Source: Dallia pectoralis (taxonomy: Eukaryota; Chordata; Actinopteri; Esociformes; Umbridae). From it: a stretch of DNA of 64,000 bases. The translations under genes and the position numbers were made by a program. The first letter of the stretch is position 1. Each line of letters starts with the position of its first letter. Under the pieces are notes generated by a model that ran no database searches, was not told the DNA's origin, and saw only the letters and a list, made by a program, of their open reading frames with translations. Shown here piece after piece: positions 12,822 through 25,500 of the stretch. The stretch is from NCBI GenBank assembly GCA_029465975.1, contig CM055728.1:29232052-29296051 (forward strand), given 5' to 3'.

Positions 12822-13155
12822 AGTGTGCCAACCAATTACATCCCCCACACCATTGAGAGGGGGGGGGGGTGCCAACCAATCACATCCCCCACACCATTGA
12901 GAGAGAGGGGGGTGCCAACCAATCACATCCCCCACACCATTGAGAGAGGGGGGGGGTGCCAACCAATCACATCCCCCACACCATTGACAGCGGGAGTGTG
13001 CCAACCAATCACATCCCCCACACCATTGACAGGGGGAGTGTGCCAACCAATCACATCCCCCACACCATTGACAGGGGGAGTGTGCCAACCAATCACATCC
13101 CCCACACCATTGAGGGGCGGGGGGTGCCAACCAATCACATCCCCCACACCACTGC
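12822..13155. repeat. Approximately 43-bp minisatellite, 8 copies
   Basis: Eight copies carry the core CCAACCAATCACATCCCCCA and CACCATTGA, followed by a G-run spacer of variable length (GAGAGGGGGGGG, CAGGGGGAGTGT). The variable G-runs account for the length differences. Each copy has a CCAAT-like motif, but this is shared by descent and is not evidence of a promoter. Confidence 0.92.
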
Positions 13156-13369
13156 AGTGTTCTGACGGTAATGTGATATTGTGCTCATGGCTGAAGCACT
13201 TGGACTAGCAGATGGCCACACTATGTCCCACTATTCAAGAATGTCCATGGATTTGAACAGCAAAACAAGTGAGAGAGTTCAAATCTCATGATTATGTTCA
13301 TTATAATACAAAGTTATCCTCATGATGTCACTAGACCGGGGTAAAGGACGGTAAATCTGCCCCATGATA

Positions 13370-14590
13370 CACCTGACACACCTGGATCAGACAACACACC
13401 TGGATCAGACAACACACATTATTAGACATTATACCTGGATCAGACCATACACCTGGATCGGACCATACACCTGGATCAGACCATACACCTGGATCAGACA
13501 ACACACCTGATCAGACAACACACCTGGATCAGACAACACACCTGGATCAGACCATACACCTGGATCAGACAACACACCTGATCAGACAACACACCTGGAT
13601 CAGAACATACACCTGGATCAGACAACACACCTGGATCAGAACATACACCTGGATCAGACAACACACATTATTAGACATTACACCTGGATCAGACAATACA
13701 CCTGGATCAGACCATACACCTGATCAGACAACACACATTATTAGACATTATACCTGGATCAGACAATACACCTGGATCAGACCATACACCTGATCAGACA
13801 ACACACATTATTAGACATTACACCTGGATCAGACAATACACCTGGATCAGACCATACACCTGATCAGACAACCCACATTATTAGACATTATACCTGGATC
13901 AGACAATACACCTGGATCAGACCATACACCTGGATCAGACCATACACCTGATCAGACAACACACATTATTAGACATTACACCTGGATCAGACAATACACC
14001 TGGATCAGACCATACACCTGATCAGACAACACACATTATTAGACATTATACCTGGATCCGACAATACACCTGGATCAGACCATACACCTGATCAGACAAC
14101 ACACATTATTAGACATTATACCTGGATCAGACAACACACCTGGATCAGAACATACACCTGGATCAGACCATACACCTGATCAGACAACACACATTATTAG
14201 ACATTATACCTGGATCAGACAATACACCTGGATCAGAACATACACCTGGATCAGACCATACACCTGGATCAGACCATACACCTGATCAGACAACACACAT
14301 TATTAGACATTATACCTGGATCAGACAATACACCTGGATCAGACCATACACCTGATCAGACAACACACATTATTAGACATTATACCTGGATCAGACAACA
14401 CACCTGGATCAGAACATACACCTGGATCAGACCATACACCTGGATCAGAACATACACCTGGATCAGACCATACACCTGGATCAGACCATACACCTGGATC
14501 AGACCATACACCTGGATCAGACAACACACCTGGATCAGAACATACACCTGGATCAGACAACACACATTATTAGACATTACACATGATCAG
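13370..14590. repeat. 18-bp minisatellite with higher-order structure
   Basis: The basic unit is CCTGGATCAGACCATACA (18 bp, with ACAACA and AACATA variants). It is grouped into a higher-order block in which a shortened CCTGATCAGA unit and the spacer CACATTATTAGACATTA recur about every 70-110 bp. The spacer occurs more than ten times. Minus-strand open frames with a repeated SDPGVW peptide are products of the repeat, not genes. Confidence 0.93.
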
Positions 14591-15598
14591 AAGAGATCAA
14601 TGATAAATCCTTCTTGCTTCGTTCATTGATTTTGTGGATTATCTACAATAGGAATATTGACTAGGGTGGGACAGATTGAAGACACTTCTTCCATCTGGTT
14701 TGCTAGGTGAAAACAGGTTATTTGTGTATTTTTGATAAGACCTCTCCTAGTCTGACCACAGCTGAAAACACAGCATCTGATCCTTTCTAAACACTGGCCA
14801 CTGCAGGAATGTTTGAATTCCACAGGCGGATCTCATCCAGTAGGAAGAGTGAGGGAGTGGCAGTTTAAACACACATCCACTGTAGTCATCATTAAAACCG
14901 TGTCCATAAACACTCAAAAGAAAATATATTATCAAATTTTAATAATGGCAAGTAGGCAACTCACTTTCAAAGAGAAACAACCGCCCCCCCCCTGCACCAA
15001 AACAGAGGCAGATCTGTCCCGTTTTAACCTCAAATGTGTCTCTTGACCAGACAGATCTGATAAATGGCGTATCAGACCTGACGTGATAGCTCATAGGACC
15101 AAACCGTGGAAAACTGAATTGACCTGACTGTAAATGCAGCCTAAGTGTCTGTCATCAATATCTGCAGTGTGTGGGATACAGGAGAATGGCTTGTACTGCA
15201 AAAGATGTCAGCATGGACCCAAGTGGTCCATCAACAATTCACTTTTGGACCTAAACATGGCTATCCTATCCTTCAGAAATAGACAAACAAATGCAGTAGT
15301 GCACATAACCATCAGTAAAGTGTAAAAAATGTTGTGTAAATAATTAAGTTGCTGCAAAGCCTAAATGTATTAGACAGCACGAAAACCCTTTAGGTCCCGC
15401 ACTGTTTAAACAACTTAAACACCGACCGTAAGTGGACCATAAGGAGCTTTAAGACCATCTCCACCAAGCGAACCAATATAAACATTTCGGATTTTATTCA
15501 TACGTTCCAACTGTGCATATGGTTTAGTGTTAAAAATGTAAACTAAAGTTTTTTGCAAGACTAAATGTTGCCTCAATCTTGCTTTACCAAGTGTACAA
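14591..15598. other. Non-coding spacer
   Basis: About 1 kb with no supported exon. A short poly-C run occurs near 14982-14990. Nothing else stands out. Confidence 0.4.
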
Positions 15599-15851
15599 TC
15601 TGTGTATATCTGTGATTCTGTTGCATCCGTCCACTATCAGCAGAACCATTCTGTGTATACTGTGATTCTGTTGCATCCGTCCACTATCAGCAGAACCATT
15701 CTGTGTATACTGTGATTCTGTTGCATCCGTCCACTATCAGCAGAACCATTCTGTGTATACTGTGATTCTGTTGCATCCGTCCACTATCAGCAGAACCATT
15801 CTGTGTATACTGTGATTCTGTTGCATCCGTCCACTATCAGCAGAACCATTC
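15599..15851. repeat. 50-bp minisatellite, 5 copies
   Basis: Five nearly identical copies of a 50-bp unit starting CTGTGTATACTGTGATTCTG and ending CAGCAGAACCATT. The first copy differs by a small change (TATATCTG for TATACTG). Confidence 0.95.
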
Positions 15852-15934
15852 GGTCCTCTATGTTTATCAGATAGTCTGGACATCATTAACACTAATTATT
15901 TCATTAAATACGCTAAATGTAACGGTGTTCTTAC

Positions 15935-16210
15935 CTTACGGTGAAGCGATGCGACACAATTAGTCCTCGACTTGATCTTCCCGGTTGTTATGAAGTGGCA
16001 GTGATCAGAGGGAGGACCGTTATCTGCTTCCTATCCAAATGCAAACGTTGGGACTTTTTCATTTAGTTTAGCGTTAATTTCACTCGGCTTCTTCCATTCG
16101 TTGTTGCGTTCAGCACATCGCCCGTTTATGCGTGGGTACTTCCACAGCTGACTAGTAGCGGCTCTGCTAAACCCACGAGGAGTTCAGAGGAACTGGGGCG
16201 CACGCTGACT
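15935..16210 (-). other. Possible 5' non-coding exon of a minus-strand gene
   Basis: Read on the minus strand, about 270 bases of higher-GC, unique sequence end in CGTAAG followed by GTAAGAAC, a near-ideal donor at 15934. There is no long open frame, so if this is an exon it is probably 5' untranslated. Downstream exons would lie to the left, but I could not identify any. It may equally be unique DNA with a chance donor. Confidence 0.25.
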
Positions 16211-19200
16211 GGCAATGCCACAATGATGTTTGTCACCTTAACTAATAGTACTACACACTATATTGCCCAAAAAATCATTCACATCGATTTATGCTTCCAC
16301 CAAGCAACTAAAATGCATGTAAAAAAATATGTTTTAAAATACCATAATGATTAATGTATATTTTTAAATAATGTATCTATCACATTCCTAATAGCCAATA
16401 TCCATTGTGAAAATGAATGATTCTCCATTATGGTTAATTCTCACCAGCACACAGGCATACTTCAATATCAGCTACGATAAGACGAGTTTACGGTTCAGGT
16501 GTTAATTAATACACAAGAGGCTGTTTGTTGTCAGCATCAGTGCACCCTCTCATGTAACTGGGGTGTAAGCTTGTACGATATGAGCACCCTCTGGTGGTGG
16601 ATTGTGGGATTTACATATTTATTTTATTGGCCCCAGGATATAATTTGCAGAATAAAAATACAAAGGACCCATAAGGATTCAGATCCGTCCCTGTTCGTTC
16701 TCCAACTCATCAAATATTAATCAGCAGCTCCATGTTTGACATTTTGTCGGCCATACATAAAGACCGGCGCAAAAAGTGTCAGGTACATGTTTTTGGTTGT
16801 GCGTAATTGGCCATATCTGACAAATAACTGACATGGGGAAAATGGCCCGTCGCGGAGGCCTTTAGAAGATAAATTGTCCCTGTGTTTTAGATTAGCCAGG
16901 GCCAATATCTGGTCCCAGTCAGCAACACAGCTTCATCTTGATCTATTCAGCTTTCATCCATTTTCGTAGACCTCAAATGAATAATGTAGAGAGGTCTCAT
17001 GAGTGCCGGCCTGTATAGTCTGTCAAATTACAGTGATGTTATTTAGACCTTGTTGACAGACCGCACAGCAGAAAGCATTAGGGCCAATGTGTGTGTGCGC
17101 GTCCACGCCTCTATCCAACTGCTGACTAATGAAAATATGATTTCAATGGGGTTAAAACTGTGACTTGACCAATGAAAATTTGATTTAAATGGGGTCACAA
17201 TCATAGGCGTAATCCAATGGGGGACACGTCCCCGCCAATATTCAAAGAAGGACAATTCCCCCCCCCGCAATATTTGATCATACTGTATGATTATGCAGGC
17301 AATATTTATGTGACTGCTAGTAAATAACGTCTTTCTTTTCAGCACTGAAAAAATATTAAATCCCGGCCGGTCCATTTCCCAAATCCATTTGACTTGCCTT
17401 ACACTATACATTACCGAAAGTTATATCTCCTGAAATCCATGTCATGTTTTCCCCTACACCGTTGTACTCTCGTGAGCGCGGAATGAGACAGACATTTGGC
17501 ACATGGATGGTAAATATTCAGTATTTGGCGAACATAATCCCTTAGGTAACGATTAAGTGCATTTCACTAGAATTTCCAATTGTAAAATTAGTGCGAACTT
17601 TGATTGCAATACTATACAGCTTTAATGAATGGGACTTTTGACAAGCCAGCTGATACCTACTACCCAGGGACGGACTGGGACTAAAAAAGTATAAGCACAA
17701 CCTATTTCTTAATATTAGCTACTGCATGTGGCATTTTACAGCTAAAATGTTGAAGTTTAGCTGTTTTAACTTCATCCTACACATGGGCAAAAATAGAATT
17801 CAGAAAATAAAAGCTCCAAAACTATTTACAAAGACATATTGTGGCATCTGGTGGGCGGAATCGAACAAGCATACTCCGGACCAGCAGCCGAGCGTACTAA
17901 CCACTACTCCAAACTGATTAGTGGGGTATAAAAAGGTGACGACTGCGTGTCATGGAGTAGCCAATAATCTAACCATCCAACCGCTTAAAACTCATTATGA
18001 CTCATGATTTTTGTTCGGCCACACCAACGATTCACATTCCTGACATTGATTTTGTAAGGAACAAAAAGCTCTCTTCATATCAGTTTCACGCACAATCTCA
18101 AGCCTTTTCCTTGCATGTGACTGGACTGAATTAAAGTAAGAGGGATTTGGCAGCCTTTGGAATGGTGCAGCAAGCAAATCGACCTCTATGTGATAAATCA
18201 ACACCACTGACATTCATGAAAAACAAAAACAGTGATTAGTTTCCCCCAAAATGTTTCTTGTGACCTATTATTAAGGACTATAGGCTATTTGCAGTGGTTA
18301 CACGTTAAAGGGCCAAATAGCTCCAGGCACGTTTTTATTACTTACTGGACAAAAGGAAATATTGTTTTCCTTGTTGATATCCGTCATTTAGCAGGTCATA
18401 CAATTAACAGTATAAAACACAAACTCATGTGTCAGTGTCACTAATATGACCAGGATTGTGACATTATTTTACTCTAAAACCTAAAGGTTAAACGAATAGG
18501 AAATGGGATGAAGTATTTCTGAAATAATCATATAATCAAATATATATTGTGCAGAGACGTGTGAATGATCATTATAACGAGTGCAGTTTTTAGATAGTCC
18601 AGCTTCATTAGTGGCAATGAGAGTTTACAGACTTGGTTCAGGCACATCTTTATTTGTTCGCTCAGATCCGATGGGGATGAACATTTCTTAGAAAGACATC
18701 TTTTGCCTAATAATATACATATATTACAAGACCACTAACAAACCTTGCTTGTTATAACCAGTCGTTTGCCATCTCAGTGAGTTACAAACCACTCAGTTTA
18801 AACCACATTACTCACTGCCCTCTCCTATAGATGTGACGTTACACACTCAAGTAAACGGTTTTCCTGACAAATATGCACTTGTCATTTGAATGCAACCAAA
18901 TAGTTTGCATATAGGTAAACATGCAAATGATACCTGAATGCTGTTTTTATGCAAGTCTACTTGGTATGGTGGGGGAGTATTTATTTCTTGTGTACAGAGT
19001 CAGAGCCTTTATGTACACTGCAGTGCAGGAATTTAGGCAAGGCGCGATTACAGATGTTACTGTTCTCCTGGCAGCAGAAACTTGTTTGCAGGAAAGGGGG
19101 CTGATTTCATTGGTCAAATAAGTCATAAGAGTCTCTTTATAGACAAGTCTAATAGCGTTCGCAACGTATTCAGAGTATTAGGCTTAGTCAATCTAAACCA

Positions 19201-19512
19201 AAACCCCATGATGACAAAGCCAAAATATATTTTTTAAAGAATTTGAATTTAACTGGTGTATAATATTTACAAGAAAATGGTACATATGAGTCCATGTAAT
19301 TCAATTATCCGTAAATGAAATGAATAATCTGAACAACGGACCTTTACTTTGAAGGTGTTGTTCTTCATGATCATGCGTGAGTTACGTCGTGCTGCTGGCA
19401 GACTGGCAGTACCTTACCTGTGCTTACCTGTCATATTGAAACTCAAGGATATCACACATCTCTGTATATTTGGTACTAACTAGTTTAAACTAAAAGCACA
19501 CGTTGTATCGCA
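16211..19512. other. Upstream intergenic region of the p38 kinase gene
   Basis: No coding exon is seen. Around 17190-17300 is a transposon-like patch (GGCGTA...GGGGGACACGTCCCC with a poly-C run) that resembles the nested element at 9808-10378. The kinase promoter and any 5' untranslated exon must lie near the right end. I see no clear TATA box at a convincing distance from the start codon. Confidence 0.4.
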
Positions 19513-22500
19513 ATGGAGTCGCCCGTGGAGAAAGGTTTTTACAGACTGGAGATCCAGAAAACCATATGGGATGTTCCTGAGCAATATGCCGAGCTGAAAG
19601 CTGTTGGCTCGGGCGCTTACGGTACCGTGTGGTGAGTCGTAAAGACAGTTATTATCAGGCGATTTCTTTAAAAATGCGTCAAATCTACTTTATTTGTTGT
19701 GGTTTAACATTGTTTTTCTGGAATAACGAAAGTCGGAACATTGCTAAACAGTGACAAAATTGCATTACCTGCAAATAAGCAAGTCGCAGCAGGTTTCCAG
19801 ATAAGACAGGAATGTTGCACTATACATGTTGGGTTGCAGGTTGCAACCTGGAGCCCGCAAACATCCTATTAACACATGTTGATAATAAGTTTAACCTTTA
19901 ACATTCATAAATAATAATAGTTCCAAGTTCTGTACAATTGTAAAGCAACCAGTTGGAGTAGGATTGTAAGTTGGGTCACACCACAAAGTTTACCGTTAAC
20001 TTTTTGTTAATTGTGCAAACATTTGTGCTTTATTTGAATGTAATGAAATATGATCTGCTTTTTTATCTTTATCTCTAATGAATTACAAAGAATATTGTAT
20101 ACGTAAACTATTTTGTGTTTCTCCTGGTCTACGTTTATTGCATTTAACACAGATTTGCTCTGACTTTTGACCTTATTAGTTCAGCTATTGACCTGCATAC
20201 CAAAGAAAAAGTTGCTATAAAGAAGCTATATCGTCCCTTCCAGTCCCTAATCCATGCAAAACGGGCTTACCGAGAACTACGACTCCTACGCCACATCCAG
20301 AATGAAAACGTAAGTCCTTATAGAGTCCTTACCTGATATGCACATTTCTGGACACATATTCCTGTCACTCATTAACACAGCTGCAAATGCCTCGGTCCAA
20401 TCTGCAGTCCAATCAAGTGTGGGGGAATATCTTTTAACTGAGCTACCATTTCATATTGTTTTGCCTATTCGCTGCGTGTTTATTTATTAGTGGCCCACAT
20501 GGCATTAGTGTTTTCCCCTCAACACTTTTCACTGGAAACATGTTTGCTTCCCCAGGCATTTTGACATGGTCTTAGAGGTGATGACTTGGGTCTGACATGT
20601 TGTCACTTGTTGTGGGAGTAAACCCTCTCATTTGTCTCCTTCCTTGCGGTTTTCCTGAAGGTGATCTGCCTCCTGAATGTCTTCACACCCGATTCCGCTC
20701 TGGAGAAATTCCAGACGTTGTGAGTGTTGAGCTGAGCAGAATTTTTTGCCGTTTTCACCAGCCTGTTCAGACAGGCTTATTTGTTTGTGCCTTGGAATTT
20801 TACATTTCAGTAACTTATTGTTAGCAGACTATTGTTGAAAAAATTTGGGAATCGAACCCACAATCCCAAGCTTTACTCACTTTGCCACATTACATAGGAC
20901 TGTGTGTGTGTGTGTGTGTGTGTGCGTGTGTGTGTGTGTGTGTTAGAATGTCATATAGGTCCGCTAGAAACGCAGGAGACACAATATAAGAACTAACCTG
21001 TCGACAAACCTTGTTATAATACGTTTGTAGGAGGAAACTAGTTGGTGTGGATTTCAATCATTGCCCGCATGTTTTTTCAGCGACACGTTGTGTATGACAA
21101 AATGTTTCTCTCTTTTCTCTCTTCCAGTTATCTGGTAATGCCTTTCGTGGCCAAGGACCTCGGACACATAATGAAGAAAAGGAAACTCACTGATCGTGTC
21201 GTTACCTACCTGTTCTACCAGTTGCTACGCGGACTCAAGGTTATTTGTTGACCACTGCTGTTATGCCCACGTTGCCCACAGTTGTTGTGCCAGATAACCA
21301 TCAGATACACAGGGCCACAATACAAACCCTCACAGCCCTAGAGGGGCGTTTTATTTAGTGTACCAGATAACCATCAGAAACACAGGGCCACAATACAAAC
21401 CCACACAGCCCTAGAGGGCGTTTTATTTAGTGTACCAGATAACCAGGAGATACACAGGGCCACAATACAAACCCTCACAGCCCTAGAGGGCGTTTTATTT
21501 AGTGTACCAGATAACCATCAGATACACAGGCCCACAATACAAACCCTCACAGCCCTAGAGGGCGTTTTATTTAGTGTACCAGATAACCATCAGAAACACA
21601 GGGCCACAATACAAACCCTCACAGCCCTAGAGGGGCGTTTTATTTAGTGTACCAGATAACCATCAGAAACACAGGGCCACAATACAAACCCACACAGCCC
21701 TAGAGGGGCGTTTTATTTAGTGTACCAGATAACCATCAGAAACACAGGGCCACAATACAAACCCTCACAGCCCTAGAGGGGCGTTTTATTTAGTGTACCA
21801 GATAACCATCAGAAACACAGGGCCACAATACAAACCCACACAGCCCTAGAGGGGCGTTTTATTTAGTGTACCAGATAACCATCATAAACACAGGGCCACA
21901 ATACAAACCCACACAGCCCTAGAGGGGCGTTTTATTTAGTGTACCAGATAACCATCAGAAACACAGGGCCACAATACAAACCCACACAGCCCTAGAGGGG
22001 CGTTTTATTTAGTGTACCAGATAACCATCAGAAACACAGGGCCACAATACAAACCCACACAGCCCTAGAGGGGCGTTTTATTTAGTGTACCAGATAACCA
22101 TCAGAAACACAGGGCCACAATACAAACCCACACAGCCCTAGAGGGGCGTTTTATTTAGTGTACCAGATAACCATCAGAAACACAGGGCCACAATACAAAC
22201 CCTCACAGCTCTAGAGGGCGTTTTATTTAGTGTACCAGATAACCATCAGAAACACAGGGCCACAATACAAACCCTCACATCCCTAGAGGGGCGTTTTATT
22301 TAGTGTACCAGATAACCAGGAGAGACACAGGGCCATAATACAAACCCACACAGCCCTAGAGGGGCGTTTTATTTAGTGTACCAGATAACCAGGAGAGACA
22401 CAGGGCCACAATACAAACCCTCACAGCTCTAGAGGGCGTTTTATTTAGTGTACCAGATAACCAGGAGATACACAGGGACACAATACAAACCCACACAGCC

Positions 22501-25500
22501 CTAGAGGGCGTTTTATTTAGTGTACCAGATAACCATCAGATACACAGGGCCACAATACAAACCCTCACAGCTCTAGAGGGCGTTTTATTTAGTGTACCAG
22601 ATAACCAGGAGATACACAGGGCCACAATACAAACCCTCACAGCCCTAGAGGGCGTTTTATTTAGTGTACCAGATAACCAGGAGATACACAGGGCCACAAT
22701 ACAAACCCTCACAGCCCTAGAGGGCGTTTTATTTAGTGTACCAGATAACCAGGAGATACACAGGGCCACAATACAAACCCTCACAGCCCTAGAGGGGCGT
22801 TTTATTTAGTGTACCAGATAACCATCAGATACACAGGGCCACAATACAAACCCACACAGCCCTAGAGGGCGTTTTATTTAGTGTACCAGATAACCATCAG
22901 AAACACAGGGCCACAATACAAACCCACACAGCCCTAGAGGGCGTTTTATTTAGTGTACCAGATAACCATCAGATACACAGGGCCACAATACAAACCCACA
23001 CAGCCCTAGAGGGGCGTTTTATTTAGTGTACCAGATAACCATCAGATACACTGTGCCACAATACAAACCCACACAGCCCTAGAGGGCGTTTTATTTAGTG
23101 TACCAGATAACCATCAGAAACACAGGGCCACAATACAAACCCTCACATCCCTAGAGGGGCGTTTTATTTAGTGTACCAGATAACCATCAGAAACACAGGG
23201 CCACAATACAAACCCTCACATCCCTAGAGGGGCGTTTTATTTAGTGTACCAGATAACCAGGAGATACACAGGGCCACAATACAAACCCTCACATCCCTAG
23301 AGGGGCGTTTTATTTAGTGTACCAGATAACCAGGAGATACACAGGGCCACAATACAAACCCACACAGCCCTAGAGGGGCGTTTTATTTAGTGTACCAGAT
23401 AACCATCAGATACACAGGGACACAATACAAACCCACACAGCCCTAGAGGGGCGTGTTATTTAGTGTACCAGATAACCATCAGAAACACAGGGCCACAATA
23501 CAAACCCACACAGCCCTAGAGGGCGTTTTATTTAGTGTACCAGATAACCAGGAGATACACAGGGCCACAATACAAACCCACACAGCTCTAGAGGGGCGTG
23601 TTATTTTGGGTACCAGAGGAGTGGAGCAGGGGGAAGTCAGAATCAAACTGCTCTCAAGATTGGGGCGACCTTGGTGACCTCTGCGCCCTCCATCTCCTGG
23701 GGTGTTGGACACTAATGCTGCAGGCCAGGGCATATACGCCACAATCCAGAACCCAGCCTCAGGCCCACAGGAACTTAAACATTACCTAATGACGAAAATC
23801 TGTTTCTCTGAGTGTATCCGTGTTATTTACGGCATACAGGCTTTTTGTTCATCTTTATGAAGGGCACCAGTCATATTGTCCTTCAGTGTCAATTAGCAGT
23901 TCAACTCGTGAGGGGAATAAAGTTTTCTGATCTCTCATTTTCCTAAGTATATCTATGTTTCTGTCCCATAGTACATCCATTCAGCTGGGATCATCCATCG
24001 GGTTTGTATTACATTCCTTCCATTTACATTCCATTTAAAATTTAACCGTATTTGAATGACAAGATCTTTCAACTTCTAACTTGGGTCTTTTCCCAGGACC
24101 TTAAGCCTGGCAACATTGCTGTAAACGAGAACTGTGAATTAAAGGTAAATAAGAATTATTGGACAAGTTGCATCCAATTATTCAATAGTTCATTTGTCAA
24201 CATTGTTTTTTTTTCTCCGATTTTAAGAGAAACTATGCACTTTAAGTTGGTATCCGAAGACGACACTGTACTATTTGAATTACGGGATAATGTACAGTGT
24301 TAGGTCCTCTTTGAATATTTACCTCACTTGTTCTTCACACTTCCTCTGTCTTTGGTCTTTAGATCCTAGACTTTGGTCTGGCCAGACACGCGGAGAGTGA
24401 GATGACGGGCTATGTGGTGACACGCTGGTACAGGTCACCAGAGATCATCTTTAACTGGATGCACTACAGCCAATCAGGTGATCGATCACACGCACGCATT
24501 GATTACTCTGTTATTCATTGTCAAACGATTATCGATTATATTGACTTTTTTAGTAGTTTCACTATTTCATGTGTGTTTATGTCTCTTCCTTAGTGGACCT
24601 GTGGTTTGAGTTGTTTCAGTATTTCATGTGTGTTTATGTCTCTTCCTTAGTGGACCTGTGGTTTGAGTTGTTGCAGTATTTCATGTGTGTTTATGTCTCT
24701 TCCTTAGTGGACCTGTGGTCGGCAGGTTGCATTCTGGCTGAGATGATCACGGGTCGGGTTCTGTTTCCCGGCAACGACAGTATCTTATGACACTACCTCC
24801 ATCACCTTCACTGTACATCTCGCGCTTATTTCATTAACACAAAAATATCCAGTTTATATATATATATTTATATATGTATGTATATAGGTAGGTCGGACAT
24901 ATTAATACACAGATCATATTACTTGTCAGGATCCTTTAAACGACAACCTTTCACAATATGTGTGCTACTTGGACACTTCCTACAACTACTAGTCTGGTCT
25001 GAAAAGTAGTTAACTGTGGCCAGCAGGCTAGTAGAATTTGCATCTGTGGATCCGTGTGTGTTTTAGATATCTGACGTTCTGTAGCTCACGGGTCACAACA
25101 GTCTACATTTTATTCAGTTTGAACACAGCAACTGACAGATGCAATGCAAACACACGGTGCAATGTAAATAATTCAGCAAGAACACGGTTTAATAAGATGA
25201 ATAAATATCTTGCTGTGGTTTCCACTAAGTGCTTCCCCTAGCTTCTACTTAACCAACCCGTTCAGGTATTGACCAGCTGAATAAGATCCTCACTGTGACT
25301 GGAACGCCACCGCCCAACCTGGTTCAGAAGATGCAGAGTAAAGATGTAGGCGAACCGTCCTCTCAGGCTTAAGGGAAACACTCCAGCGGGCAACTGTTCA
25401 CTGTAGCTTAGTGTTGCAATCGCAAGTGCGGTTGTAGCTGACGATACCGGACGGTTCCTGCTGCCAATCCGCTGACCCCTGACCACCCCGAGTGTCCCTG

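Noticed and set aside
17840..17915. Second tRNA/SINE-like patch (GGAATCGAACAAGC)
   Set aside because: It lacks complete A and B boxes with proper spacing and has no cloverleaf.
20835..20895. tRNA-like GGTTCGATTCCC on the minus strand
   Set aside because: Only a T-arm-like motif is present. I could not fold acceptor, D and anticodon arms, so it is at best a tRNA-derived SINE scrap.
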